Shown: positions 47,843 to 56,521 of the stretch, piece by piece
Position numbering within the stretch: position 1 is the first letter of the stretch
Layout of the letters: each line of letters starts with the position of its first letter
Assembly (NCBI RefSeq): GCF_040678635.1
Contig: NZ_JBFATZ010000004.1
Coordinates: 1 to 64,000 of the forward strand
DNA length: 64,000 bases
DNA from: Thermopolyspora sp040678635
GTDB lineage: Bacteria; Actinomycetota; Actinomycetes; Streptosporangiales; Streptosporangiaceae
Direction: 5' to 3'
Program-made: the position numbers and the translations under genes
Notes under the pieces: generated by a model
Database searches by the model: none
What the model was told of the DNA's origin: nothing
Seen by the model: the letters and a program-made list of their open reading frames with translations, nothing else

Positions 47843-49084
47843 ATGACCTTCCACGTCGACTCGGAGGTGGGCCGGCTGCGCCGGGTCCTGCTCCACCGGC
47901 CCGAGCTGGCGCTCAAGCGGCTCACCCCGAGCAACAAGGACGAGCTGCTGTTCGACGACATCCCGTGGGTGGCACGGGCGATCGAGGAGCACGAGGAGTT
48001 CCAGCAGGTGCTGCGGGACCACGGCGTCGTCGTCCACCTGCTGGCGGACCTGCTGCGCGAGACCCTGGAGATCCCCGAGGCGCGCGAGCACATCCTGTCC
48101 GCGATCGTGGACGAGCGGTGGTTCGGCCCGCTGGCCACCGACGCGATCCGGGCCGTGCTGGAGGCGATGGACGCGCCCACGCTGCAGGAGTACCTGATCG
48201 GCGGCATCACCAAGCGCGAGATGGCCGAGCGGGGCGCCGCGCCCAAGAGCCTGGCGTTCCACACGCTGGACCCGGACGACTTCGTGCTGACGCCGCTGCC
48301 CAACCACCTGTTCACCCGCGACACCTCCTGCTGGGTGTACGACGGGGTGTCGATCAACCCGATGCGCAAGAAGGCCCGCAGGCGCGAGACCGTGCACATG
48401 GAGGCGATCTACCGCTGGCACCCCATGTTCGCCCCCGGGTACGGCCGGCCGGGCGAGGGCGGCTTCCACGTGTGGAACGAGGGCATGGCCAGCGCGCCCG
48501 CCACGATCGAGGGCGGGGACGTGATGGTGATCGGCAACGGCGCGGTGCTGGTCGGGATGAGCGAGCGGACCCAGCCGCAGGCGGTGGAGATGCTGGCGCG
48601 CAGGCTGTTCGCCGCCGGGTCGGTGCAGCGCATCGTCGCGCTGCGGATGCCGCAGACGCGGGCGTTCATGCACCTGGACACGGTCATGACCAACGTGGAC
48701 GTCGGCGTGTTCACCAAGTACGCGGGGCTCGGCATGCTGCCGTCGTACACGATCGAGCCGGGGGACAACGACAAGGAGCTCAAGGTCACCGATCATCCGC
48801 CCGAGGAGATGCACCGGGCCATCGCCAAGGCGCTTGACCTGGACGACATTGAAATTCTCACCCCGACGCAGGACGTGCGCGCGGCCGAGCGGGAGCAGTG
48901 GGACGACGGCTGCAACGTGCTGGCGGTGCGGCCGGGCGTGGTGGTCGCCTACGAGCGCAACACGACGACCAACAACCACCTGCGGTCGCGCGGGATCGAG
49001 GTCGTGGCGATCCGGGGCAGCGAGCTGGGGCGGGGCCGGGGAGGCCCGCGCTGCATGAGCTGCCCGCTGGAGCGGGACGCCTGA
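47843..49084 (+). CDS. arcA: Arginine deiminase
   Basis: It hydrolyses arginine to citrulline and ammonia. All catalytic regions are present in 413 residues: FTRDTS, TIEGGD, RAFMHLDTVMTNVD (His/Asp) and the C-terminal nucleophile Cys in GGPRCMSCPL. The ornithine carbamoyltransferase and carbamate kinase genes of the usual pathway are not adjacent, so it may serve nitrogen supply or citrulline formation. It is divergent from the pyr operon and upstream of bldD. Its stop lies in a hairpin terminator. Confidence 0.95.
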   Translation: MTFHVDSEVGRLRRVLLHRPELALKRLTPSNKDELLFDDIPWVARAIEEHEEFQQVLRDHGVVVHLLADLLRETLEIPEAREHILSAIVDERWFGPLATDAIRAVLEAMDAPTLQEYLIGGITKREMAERGAAPKSLAFHTLDPDDFVLTPLPNHLFTRDTSCWVYDGVSINPMRKKARRRETVHMEAIYRWHPMFAPGYGRPGEGGFHVWNEGMASAPATIEGGDVMVIGNGAVLVGMSERTQPQAVEMLARRLFAAGSVQRIVALRMPQTRAFMHLDTVMTNVDVGVFTKYAGLGMLPSYTIEPGDNDKELKVTDHPPEEMHRAIAKALDLDDIEILTPTQDVRAAEREQWDDGCNVLAVRPGVVVAYERNTTTNNHLRSRGIEVVAIRGSELGRGRGGPRCMSCPLERDA

Positions 49085-49096
49085 CAGGGGCGTCCC
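49074..49096 (+). terminator. Hairpin terminator overlapping the arcA stop
   Basis: GGGACGCC and GGCGTCCC pair over 8 bp around the loop TGACAGG, which contains the TGA stop of arcA. The 300 bp that follow, up to bldD, contain no gene; they hold the bldD promoter region, with a TTAC...GTAA pair at about 49232-49250 that could be a BldD site. Confidence 0.6.
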
Positions 49097-49397
49097 AATC
49101 GCGGTCACAAGTCAACCAAACAACATGCAAAAATCGGTACAAGTCAGACTTTTTCGGGGCGAGTTGGCAAGATCGGACCGGACGGGATTCGGGTCTTTTT
49201 TCCAATCAGCTTGACCTTGGGCGTCCACACCTTTACCGTCACTGTGCGTAACCGCAACTCGCGACCTTCCCGGGTAAAACCCGACGCAGCGGTCACCGAT
49301 GGTGCCTCCACCCCTGGCACCGACCCGGTGGTCGGTCTACTCGCGGCAAGGGAGCACAATCTAGTTAGAACAGACAAGAAAGCCGGGGGCCAGACAA

Positions 49398-49892
49398 ATG
49401 CCGTCTGATTATGCCAAGTCTCTGGGTGCACGACTCCGCGCCATCCGCACCCAGCAGGGCCTGTCCCTGCACGGAGTCGAAGAGAAGTCCCGCGGTCGCT
49501 GGAAGGCCGTGGTCGTGGGCTCCTACGAGCGTGGCGACCGGGCCGTCACCGTGCAGAAGCTGGCCGAGCTGGCCGACTTCTACGGTGTGCCCGTCTCCGA
49601 ACTGCTGCCGGGCGGAGCGGCGCCGAGCCCGCTCGGCCCGACGCCGAAGCTCGTCATCGACCTGGAGCGCTTGGCGCAACTGCCCAAGGAGAAGGCCGGC
49701 GCGCTGGCCCGCTACGCGGCCACGATCCAGAGCCAGCGCGGTGACTACAACGGGAAGGTGTTGTCCATCCGCCAGGAGGACCTGCGCTCGCTCGCCGTCA
49801 TCTACGACAAGTCCCCCGGCGAGCTGACCGAGGAACTGATCGGCTGGGGCGTACTGGACGCGGAGGCACGCCGCGCCATAGAGACCTTCTGA
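49398..49892 (+). CDS. bldD: BldD, cyclic-di-GMP-controlled developmental repressor
   Basis: Master repressor of sporulation genes in filamentous actinomycetes. The 164-residue protein has an N-terminal XRE-type helix-turn-helix (residues 8-70: LGARLRAIRTQQGLSLHGVE, VVVGSYERGDRAVTVQKLAE) and a C-terminal domain with the bipartite cyclic-di-GMP signature: RGD at 114-116, eight residues, RQED at 125-128, at the same positions as in Streptomyces BldD. It usually dimerises through four cyclic-di-GMP molecules and represses itself. It stands alone, with a hairpin behind it. Confidence 0.96.
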   Translation: MPSDYAKSLGARLRAIRTQQGLSLHGVEEKSRGRWKAVVVGSYERGDRAVTVQKLAELADFYGVPVSELLPGGAAPSPLGPTPKLVIDLERLAQLPKEKAGALARYAATIQSQRGDYNGKVLSIRQEDLRSLAVIYDKSPGELTEELIGWGVLDAEARRAIETF

Positions 49893-49919
49893 TCGGGTAC
49901 TCCTGCTGATCGGGGCATC

Positions 49920-49939
49920 CCCGCGGATCCGTCCGCGGG
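49920..49939 (+). terminator. Hairpin terminator after bldD
   Basis: CCCGCGGA and TCCGCGGG form a perfect 8-bp stem with a TCCG tetraloop, 27 bases past the bldD stop. No U-run follows. Confidence 0.7.
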
Positions 49940-50339
49940 ATCTCTCCTCCCCCTGGTACGGCCACGCCCGACGGTCTGACCTACTCCGGCTCCGGCGAAC
50001 CTCGCCTCACAGGACTTCGCCGGGGACCCGGCCAGGCCGTCCGGACACGCGCGAAGCCGGTCTGACCGTGATCCGAACCTGCTCCGCGCACGTGACCCGA
50101 ACGCCCTGTCACCGGTCTGAGCCGCTCCGACCGACCGGGCACCGGTATGGTCACGCCGCCTTGAGCCCGCGCGGCAGAGGACGGACGCCTCAAGGCGCAT
50201 GTGGCCGTGCCACACAGGACATCGACGATCTCGCGGTGACGCGACCGGAGCCCCGGTCCGCACCCCGAAAGGGAATGCCCCGATCCCGCCCACCTGCGGC
50301 TTCGGCCCGGCCCGCCACACGCGACCGGCGGCCGCCCCG
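49940..50339. other. Gap between bldD and the HEPN gene
   Basis: About 400 bp separate the converging bldD and HEPN genes. I see no gene, repeat or RNA motif here. Confidence 0.5.
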
Positions 50340-50783
50340 TCATCCCGCGAGGGTGATCGGCAGCGCGGGCTGGCCGGGAAGCCCCAGAATCACCTCCACG
50401 GTGGTCACGAACCTCTGCGCCTCGGCCGTGAGCTCATCCGCGTCCCTCGCCGACACGACGCGGGTCATGCCGGCCTCGGCCGCGGCCCGCTTGCTCGCGC
50501 TCGTCGCGAAGTAGGCCGCCCAGTCGGCCAGCCTCGGCTCGGCCTCCGGCAGCAGCTCCCACGCGCTGCGCAGGCGGCGGCGTCGCCCGTCGATCAGCTT
50601 GGGCCGTGCGGCCAGGATCGCGGCGGCCGCACGCAGGGCGGCCAGGTGGGCCGCGACGTAACGCTCGGCCGGGGTGCGCGCGGCGGCTGACTCCGCCAAG
50701 CAGGAACGCGCGTCGGCGAGATGGGTGCGCACGGCGCTCGACAACCGTGGCCCGCCCAGATCCTCTGGCTGGTGCTCGGACAC
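50340..50783 (-). CDS. HEPN-domain protein, SAV_6107-like
   Basis: A 147-residue, almost entirely helical protein. Ala/Arg-rich helices with RYVAAHLAALRAAAAILAAR and RRRLRSAWELLPEAEPRLADWA match the actinobacterial SAV_6107-type HEPN family as I remember it. HEPN proteins are often RNases or toxin-like; the signature Rx4-6H is present as R41-YVAA-H46. The GTG start has GGAGG four bases upstream. Its transcript probably starts some 300 nt away, at a consensus promoter overlapped by a LexA box, which points to a DNA-damage role. No antitoxin-like partner is adjacent. The family match is by eye; the helical fold and the motif are what the sequence shows. Confidence 0.75.
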   Translation of the reverse strand: MSEHQPEDLGGPRLSSAVRTHLADARSCLAESAAARTPAERYVAAHLAALRAAAAILAARPKLIDGRRRRLRSAWELLPEAEPRLADWAAYFATSASKRAAAEAGMTRVVSARDADELTAEAQRFVTTVEVILGLPGQPALPITLAG

Positions 50784-51083
50784 AGGCCCTCCTTCGTCGG
50801 CCTTTCCTGACGCGGGCGACTCTTCTACCGTGATTCCTCTGGTGATTCCTCGCCTCGCCCGGCCATTTCGGCCTCCTTTGGTGGTGGCGCTTCCCGTGAA
50901 GCGCCCCGCTCTGCACACATTCACAGATCCCACCGACAATTTCGCCCCGCCGATGGGCGGCCGGACGAGGAGCTTCCCCTCTCCCCGCCCGGCCCGACGG
51001 GTCGTGCCCGAACCGTCTCCGCCGACGACGAGGGGCTCGCCCGCTGGACGCGGGGGTGAGCCGCGAGTCCCACCCCCGCTAGA

Positions 51084-51115
51084 TCGAACATAGATTCGAT
51101 CACTCCCCGTGTCAA
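51084..51115 (-). promoter_or_regulatory. Consensus promoter overlapped by an SOS (LexA) box
   Basis: On the minus strand TTGACA (51110-51115), 17 bases, TATGTT (51087-51092) is a near-consensus sigma-70-type promoter. TCGAAC-ATAG-ATTCGA (51084-51099) covers the -10 element and differs by one base from the actinobacterial LexA consensus TCGAAC-N4-GTTCGA. The next gene downstream is the HEPN gene, with a leader of about 300 nt in which I see no other gene. Confidence 0.75.
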
Positions 51116-51241
51116 GCGAAACACCAAACACACTTTCGATCAACGCACCCTAAACGCCGCCTGAACCGTCAAGGTCAACGATCAGCGCGGCGATGAAAGA
51201 CCAGGCGCGCACACGAACACGCCCCTGCCGCCCGGCACAAA

Positions 51242-51270
51242 AAGGGCCGGCCCGACCGGCCGGCCCTTTA
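51242..51270 (-). terminator. Rho-independent terminator of the L,D-transpeptidase gene
   Basis: AAAGGGCCGGCC and GGCCGGCCCTTT form a perfect 12-bp stem with a 5-base loop, followed on the minus strand by a run of T (CTTTTTG). It is about 60 bp past the stop; short repeats (AGAAGACCCGGT) fill the gap. Confidence 0.9.
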
Positions 51271-51332
51271 GCCCTTTAGAAGGCCCAGTAGAAGACCCGG
51301 TAGAAGACCCGGCGAAGGCCCGGTGAATTGCC

Positions 51333-52154
51333 TCAGCGGCGGAACTTGCCGCGGACGTGGACGGGGACGCCCGTGCCCAGGAGGTCCGGCAGGACCTCGG
51401 CGACGTGCATGGGCAGGCGCACGCACCCGTGGGAGGCCGGGTAGAGCGGGACCGAGTACGCTCCGTGGAGGGCGATGCCGCCGTTGAAGAAGATCGGGTT
51501 GTAGAGCTGGCCCAGGTAGGAGCGGTGCCAGCCGGAGCGGCGCCAGGTGGTCTTGTAGTCCCCGGTGGGCGTGCGCGCGTCGCCGCTGAACCTCTGCCGC
51601 TTGCCGTTCCACTGCGCCCACTCGACGTAGGGGATGCCGCTGCCCGAGGAGATGTGGCTGATCAGCGTGGGCCGGTTGTTCCGGTACAGGACCATGAGCT
51701 GGGTGGTCAGGTTGACCTCCACCCGGTACGGCTTGCCGTTGGGCACCAGCACCCGGGGCGGCTTGGGGTTCTCCAGCGCCCGCCACACCGTGGTGCCGAT
51801 CTTGCTGGACGCGGGCAGCCCCTGCGCCTTGCGGAACGCCCACACCGCCGTCAGGGTGGCTCCGCCGTACCGGCCGTCGATCTTGCCGGGCAGGTAGCCC
51901 AGCTCCTTCAGCCGCGCCTGCAGCTGTTTCACCACCGCGCCCTTGGAGCCCAGTTTGAGCGTGGTCTTCGGCGCGACGAACACGCCCGGATCACCGGGCG
52001 CGACCCTGGCGGGGGCGAACGTCACCGCCTGCGGGGCGTGCCGGTCGAGGGCCACGCCCGACGCGGCCTCGGCGGCGGTCGCGCCCGAGGCGATCACGGT
52101 CCCCAGCGTGACCAGCACCGCGACGGCCAGCCGACGTGTCCTCGCCAATTCCAC
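51333..52154 (-). CDS. Secreted L,D-transpeptidase with peptidoglycan-binding domain
   Basis: A cell-wall enzyme making 3-3 cross-links or attaching proteins to peptidoglycan. After an export signal (RRLAVAVLVTLGTVIASGATA) come a peptidoglycan-binding repeat (LKLGSKGAVVKQLQARLKEL, then GKIDGRYGGATLTAVWAF) and a YkuD domain with the catalytic HGAYSVPLYPASHGCVRLP (His and Cys). The start is placed at GTG 52154 so that the signal begins VELARTRR; an ATG at 52238 would add 28 residues of low-complexity Arg/Ala/Gly sequence. Confidence 0.9.
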   Translation of the reverse strand: MELARTRRLAVAVLVTLGTVIASGATAAEAASGVALDRHAPQAVTFAPARVAPGDPGVFVAPKTTLKLGSKGAVVKQLQARLKELGYLPGKIDGRYGGATLTAVWAFRKAQGLPASSKIGTTVWRALENPKPPRVLVPNGKPYRVEVNLTTQLMVLYRNNRPTLISHISSGSGIPYVEWAQWNGKRQRFSGDARTPTGDYKTTWRRSGWHRSYLGQLYNPIFFNGGIALHGAYSVPLYPASHGCVRLPMHVAEVLPDLLGTGVPVHVRGKFRR

Positions 52155-52316
52155 CACTCCCTCGCGCGCTCCTCGCGCACTCCTCGCGCCTCGCGCACTT
52201 CCTCGCGCCGCATCCTGCGTCCGCGCAACGTAGCGCATTGCCAACGTTGTCTCTTGCGCCGGTCATCTAGCTGTAATCGAATCGCGCAACAAGGTCAATC
52301 TGCCTAGAGTTACCGC

Positions 52317-52793
52317 ATGCAGGAAGAGCTGACGCCGAACGTGCGAAAGGTCGCCGACGCGCTGCGTGCGCACGGGCTGACCACCGAGATCGTCGTACTG
52401 CCCGACTCCGCGCCGACCGCCGCCGCCGCGGCGGCCCAGCTCGGCTGCGATGTGGGCGCGATCGCGAACAGCCTGATCTTCGACGCGGACGGCGAGCCTC
52501 TCCTGGTCCTGACCAGCGGCGCGCACCGGGTGAACACCGGCCTCATCGCCCAGCTCGTCGGCGCGGAGCGGGTGCGCAGGGCCACCCCCGAGTTCGTACG
52601 GCAGGCCACCGGCCAGGCGATCGGCGGCGTCGCCCCCGTCGGCCACCCGGCCCCGATCCGCACCCTGGTGGACAAGTGGCTGGCCCGCCACGACCAGGTC
52701 TGGGCCGCGGGCGGGCACCCGCACACCGTCTTCCCCATCGCCTTCGACGACCTGGTCCGCATCACCGGCGGAACCCCCGTCGAGGTCGAATAG
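52317..52793 (+). CDS. YbaK/EbsC-family aminoacyl-tRNA deacylase
   Basis: Proteins of this family hydrolyse mischarged tRNAs, such as Cys- or Ala-tRNA(Pro). The 158-residue domain has the expected order: VGAIANSLIFDADGEPLLVL, a Lys-free SGAHRVN segment where many members have SG.. and Lys-rich loops, GGVAPVGH and GHPHTVFPI at the C-terminus. The substrate cannot be told by eye. It is divergent from the L,D-transpeptidase gene and starts with ATG. Confidence 0.88.
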   Translation: MQEELTPNVRKVADALRAHGLTTEIVVLPDSAPTAAAAAAQLGCDVGAIANSLIFDADGEPLLVLTSGAHRVNTGLIAQLVGAERVRRATPEFVRQATGQAIGGVAPVGHPAPIRTLVDKWLARHDQVWAAGGHPHTVFPIAFDDLVRITGGTPVEVE

Positions 52794-52875
52794 CGCGCCA
52801 AGAGGCGTGACACGTCCGATAAACGACGTTACAGGCGTGGACGGCGTCACGACCGCGCCCTGATACCGTGCGTGG

Positions 52876-53442
52876 GTGATCGAGCTACGACGCGTCGGTC
52901 CGGAGGGCTTCTCCCGAGCGCTGCACAAGGTGATCGATATCTACGCGGCGGCGATGCGTCCTCCGGCCGATCAACTGACCGGGCGCGCCGCCATCATGCG
53001 TACGCACGCGTCCTATCCCGGCTTCACCTGCCTGTTCGCGGAGTCGGCCGAGACCGGGATGGTCGGCTTCGGCTACGGCTTCCACGGCATGCCCGGCCAG
53101 TGGTGGCACGACGTGGTGCGCCGCGCGCTGGCCGAGCACGCGGGGCAGGAGGCCGCCGAGACCTGGTTCGACGACGCGTTCGAGATCGCCGAGATCCACA
53201 TCCACCCGGACCACCAGAACCGGGGCATCGGACGCCGCCTCATGCACGTCCTGTGCGAGGGCCGCCCGGAGCGTACGGCCGTGCTGTCGACGCACGACCA
53301 GCCCACGGCGGCCCGCCACCTCTACCACAGCCTCGGCTTCGCCGATCTGATCAGCGGTTACGCCTTCCCCGGCGGCTACGAGCACTACGCCATCGTCGGC
53401 ACCACGCTGCCGCTTCCCGCCGCCACCCCAAACGGCCACTGA
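52876..53442 (+). CDS. GNAT-family N-acetyltransferase
   Basis: A 188-residue acetyltransferase. The acetyl-CoA site is in IAEIHIHPDHQNRGIGRRLMH, followed by LSTHDQPTAARHLYHSLGF. The substrate is unknown. The GTG at 52876 begins the domain (MIELRRVGPEGFSRAL). It follows the YbaK gene by 82 bp and may share its transcript. Behind it (53440-53500) short CCTGACGGCC repeats fill the space before metF. Confidence 0.88.
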   Translation: MIELRRVGPEGFSRALHKVIDIYAAAMRPPADQLTGRAAIMRTHASYPGFTCLFAESAETGMVGFGYGFHGMPGQWWHDVVRRALAEHAGQEAAETWFDDAFEIAEIHIHPDHQNRGIGRRLMHVLCEGRPERTAVLSTHDQPTAARHLYHSLGFADLISGYAFPGGYEHYAIVGTTLPLPAATPNGH

Positions 53443-53660
53443 CGCCCTCAGACGGCCCCTGACGGCCCCAAACGACCCCTGACGGCCACTGACGCCCCTG
53501 CGGGATCGCCCCGGCCGCCGCGCCGAGTCGGCACGGCGGCCGGTGCCGTCGGCGGCCGGGCCGATCGACCCCGTCCCGGCCGAGCCGCCGACGGAGCGCG
53601 GGCCGACGGCTTCGGGACGCAGGGGTCAGGCTCGCGCCTTGAGCGAGCCGATCACGGGAT

Positions 53661-54581
53661 TCAGGTGCCGGCCATCGCCGGAGCCAGCGCCTGGAAGACC
53701 TCGCGGGTCGCGCTGGACCGGTTGAAGGTGATGAAGTGGATGCCGGGCGCGCCCTCGTCCAGCAGCGTGCGGCACATCTCGACGGCGTGCTCGATGCCGA
53801 GCTCGCGTACCGCGACGGGGTCGTGCGCGACCGCCTCGAACCGCCTGGCCAGCTCGGGCGGGAACGGCGCGCCGGAGAGCTGCTCGGAGCGCGCGATCGT
53901 GCTGTAGTGCGTCACCGGCATGACGCCGGGGATGATCGGCGTGTCGCAGCCCTTCGCCGTCACCCGGTCGCGCAGGCGCAGGTAGTCCTCGGCGCGGAAG
54001 AACATCTGGGTGATGGCGTAGTCGGCCCCGGCACGGCACTTGCGCACGAAGTACTCGGTGTCGGACTCGATCGACGGCGAGCGCGGGTGCTTGTACGGGA
54101 AGGCGGCCACGCCCACGCAGAACTCGCCGGCCTGGCGGATGAGCCGTACCAGGTCCTCGGCGTACTCCACGCCCTCGGGGTGCTTGATCCACTCCCCCGT
54201 CGGGTCGCCGGGCGGGTCGCCGCGGACGGCGAGGATGTTGCGCACGCCCGCCCCGGCGAACCGGCCGATCAGGTGCCGCAGCTCGCGCACCGAGTGGTTG
54301 ACGGCGGTGAAGTGCGCGACCGGGGTGAGCGTGGTCTCGTGCGCCAGGCGCTCCACGATGTCGACCGTGCGGTCGCGGGTGGAGCCGCCCGCGCCGTACG
54401 TCACCGACACGAACGTGGGGCGCAGCGCCTCAAGCTCCCGGATCGCCCGCCAGAGCTGGCGCTCCCCCTCGTCGGTCTTCGGCGGGAAGAATTCGAAGGA
54501 GAATGACCGGTCCCCCGACGCGAGCAGATCGCGGACGGTGGGGACTCGGGCGGCCATGCGCGAAGAGCGTCCCAAAGACAT
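53661..54581 (-). CDS. metF: 5,10-methylenetetrahydrofolate reductase
   Basis: A flavoenzyme making 5-methyltetrahydrofolate for methionine synthesis. The 306 residues include FSFEFFPPKTDEGE at the start of the barrel, VTYGAGGSTRDRTV, NILAVRGDPP and the ADYAITQMFF strand. The ATG at 54581 gives a normal length; ATG 54557 is also possible, and neither has a clear ribosome site. It is divergent from the polyprenyl synthase across an AT-rich palindromic region. Confidence 0.94.
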   Translation of the reverse strand: MSLGRSSRMAARVPTVRDLLASGDRSFSFEFFPPKTDEGERQLWRAIRELEALRPTFVSVTYGAGGSTRDRTVDIVERLAHETTLTPVAHFTAVNHSVRELRHLIGRFAGAGVRNILAVRGDPPGDPTGEWIKHPEGVEYAEDLVRLIRQAGEFCVGVAAFPYKHPRSPSIESDTEYFVRKCRAGADYAITQMFFRAEDYLRLRDRVTAKGCDTPIIPGVMPVTHYSTIARSEQLSGAPFPPELARRFEAVAHDPVAVRELGIEHAVEMCRTLLDEGAPGIHFITFNRSSATREVFQALAPAMAGT

Positions 54582-54647
54582 GAGCGCCAGGCTACCGGGT
54601 CTCGGGCCAAGGACGATCAGGGCGCTCACCAGGTGAGATGCGGCCAA

Positions 54648-54673
54648 CAATAATGTTTTCAATACTATTATCA
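54648..54673. promoter_or_regulatory. AT-rich operator-like sequence between metF and the polyprenyl synthase
   Basis: On the minus strand TGATAATAGTAT and TGAAAACATTAT stand as adjacent 12-bp imperfect repeats, and the whole is also roughly palindromic (AATAAT...ATTATC). GATAAT-type hexamers recall Fur/Zur-family boxes. It lies 67 bp before the metF start and 62 bp before the polyprenyl synthase start, so it could govern either. Confidence 0.45.
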
Positions 54674-54734
54674 GAGCTTGTCATGTGAAGACCTGTCGAT
54701 ATGGCCATCGGCGACGGCCCGTTAGTCTCGGAAC

Positions 54735-55802
54735 ATGACCGCTTCCGCCAACCCGCTGGATGTCGTCCGCATCGAGGTGGACCGCGCCCTGAGCGCGTTC
54801 GTCGGCAGGCACCGCGCCATGTTCGACGACCCGGCGCTCGGGCCCGTGCTCGCCGCGGCCGAGGACCTGCTCGCGGGCGGGAAGCGGCTGCGCCCCGGCT
54901 TCTGCTACTGGGGCTGGCGCGGCGCGGGCGGCGGCGACGAGCCGGCCATCTTCACCGCCGCGGCGTCCCTGGAACTGCTGCAGGCGAGCGCGCTCGTGCA
55001 CGACGACGTCATGGACGCCAGCGACCTGCGCCGCGGCATGCCGGCCGCGCACCGCCGCTTCCAGGCGCTGCACGAGCGCTCCGGCTGGCACGGCTCGGCC
55101 GAGCAGTTCGGCGAGGGCGCGGCGATCCTGCTCGGCAACCTCATGCTCGTCTGGGCCGGGGAGATGTGGCGCACCAGCGGCCTGCCCGACGCGTCGCTGG
55201 CCGCGGCCGAGGCGGTGCACGACAACATGCTCGCCGAGTTGATGTGCGGGCAGTACCTCGACCTGCTGGAGCAGGCGCACGGCGAGGGCACGTTCGAGGG
55301 CGCGCTGCGGGTCGCGCTGTTCAAGAGCGGCAAGTACAGCGTGGAGCACCCGCTCCGGCTGGGCCTGGTGCTCGCCACCCAGCGCGTCGAGCCGTGGATC
55401 GACACGCTCTGCGTCGAGTACGGCCAGCAGGTCGGCATCGCCTTCCAGCTCCGCGACGACGTGCTCGGCGTGTTCGGCGACCCGGCGGAGACCGGCAAGC
55501 CCGCGGGCGACGACCTGCGGGAGGGCAAGCGCACCATGCTCGTCGCCCGCACGCTCGCCGCCGCCAACCACGCCCAGGCCGAGGTGGTGCGCTCCCATCT
55601 GGGCGATCCGGAGCTGTCCGCCGAAGGCGTGGCCCGGCTGCGTCAGATCATCACCGAGACCGGGGCACTGGGCGAGTGCGAGGACATGATCAAGCGCTAC
55701 CTGGAGTCCGCCCTGGACGCCCTGGAGCGCTCTCCGCTGACCCAGGAGGCCCGCACGGCCCTGGCCGACCTCGCCGTCATCGCCACCACCCGCCGTACCT
55801 GA
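54735..55802 (+). CDS. Polyprenyl (geranylgeranyl-type) diphosphate synthase
   Basis: A trans-prenyltransferase extending allylic diphosphates with IPP. The 355-residue all-helical enzyme has the first Asp-rich motif in LVHDDVMDASDLRRG and the second in AFQLRDDVLGVFGD, and GGKRLRPGF near the N-terminus. Its closest known context is mycobacterial idsA2, which also neighbours a MetF-like gene, an Rv2175c gene and pknL. Chain length cannot be predicted safely. It converges on thiE; the gap holds short CCTGAGGCCG repeats. Confidence 0.9.
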   Translation: MTASANPLDVVRIEVDRALSAFVGRHRAMFDDPALGPVLAAAEDLLAGGKRLRPGFCYWGWRGAGGGDEPAIFTAAASLELLQASALVHDDVMDASDLRRGMPAAHRRFQALHERSGWHGSAEQFGEGAAILLGNLMLVWAGEMWRTSGLPDASLAAAEAVHDNMLAELMCGQYLDLLEQAHGEGTFEGALRVALFKSGKYSVEHPLRLGLVLATQRVEPWIDTLCVEYGQQVGIAFQLRDDVLGVFGDPAETGKPAGDDLREGKRTMLVARTLAAANHAQAEVVRSHLGDPELSAEGVARLRQIITETGALGECEDMIKRYLESALDALERSPLTQEARTALADLAVIATTRRT

Positions 55803-55882
55803 GGCCGCACCTGGACCCCACCTGAGGCCGCACCTCGGGCCGGACCTGAGGCCGGACCTAAGGCCGGACGCAGCCGGGCGGG

Positions 55883-56521
55883 TCAGGCCGCCGCGAGCCG
55901 GCGGGCGAACTCCGCCGCCGCCGCGCCGGGATCCTCCGCCTCGGTGATGGCCCGGACCACCACGACCCGGCGTGCCCCCCAGGCGAGGACGTCGTCGAGG
56001 TTGGCCAGGTCGATGCCGCCGATGCCGAACCACGGACGGTCCGTCGGCAGGGACGCGGCGTGTTTCACCAGCGGCGGCCCGGGGGCGGGACGCCCGGGTT
56101 TGGTGGGCGTCGGCCAGATCGGCCCGCAGCAGAAGTAATCGACGCCCTCCCGCGTCGAGGCGTCCGTCGCCTCGGCCGCCGAATGGGTGGACAAACCGAT
56201 CATCGTCTCGGGGCCGACAATGCGCCGGGCGACGTCCACCGGCAGGTCGCCCTGGCCGAGGTGCAGGACGTCGGATCCGGCGGCGTAGGCCACGTCCGCG
56301 CGATCGTTGACCGCCAGCAGCGCGCCGTGCCGGTCGCAGGCCGCGCGGAACAGCTCAAGGAGCTCCAGCTCCTCACGGGCCTCCAGGCCCTTCTCACGAA
56401 GCTGGACGATGTCGACGCCGTTCGCCAGCACCGCGTCGAGGAACCGCGCCAGGTCCCCCTCGCGACGCCGGGCCCCGGTGCACAGGTACAGCCGAGCGTC
56501 AGAAAGCGAGCGCCTGGGCAC
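55883..56521 (-). CDS. thiE: Thiamine-phosphate synthase
   Basis: It couples the thiazole and pyrimidine moieties of thiamine. The 212-residue barrel has VDIVQLREKG, LLAVNDRADVAYAAG, VLHLGQGDLPVDVAR and IGLSTHSAAEA. The GTG at 56521 lies inside the 3' end of the Rv2175c-like gene (23-bp overlap), so it is expressed from that gene's promoter and not from the TPP riboswitch on the other strand. Confidence 0.94.
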   Translation of the reverse strand: MPRRSLSDARLYLCTGARRREGDLARFLDAVLANGVDIVQLREKGLEAREELELLELFRAACDRHGALLAVNDRADVAYAAGSDVLHLGQGDLPVDVARRIVGPETMIGLSTHSAAEATDASTREGVDYFCCGPIWPTPTKPGRPAPGPPLVKHAASLPTDRPWFGIGGIDLANLDDVLAWGARRVVVVRAITEAEDPGAAAAEFARRLAAA

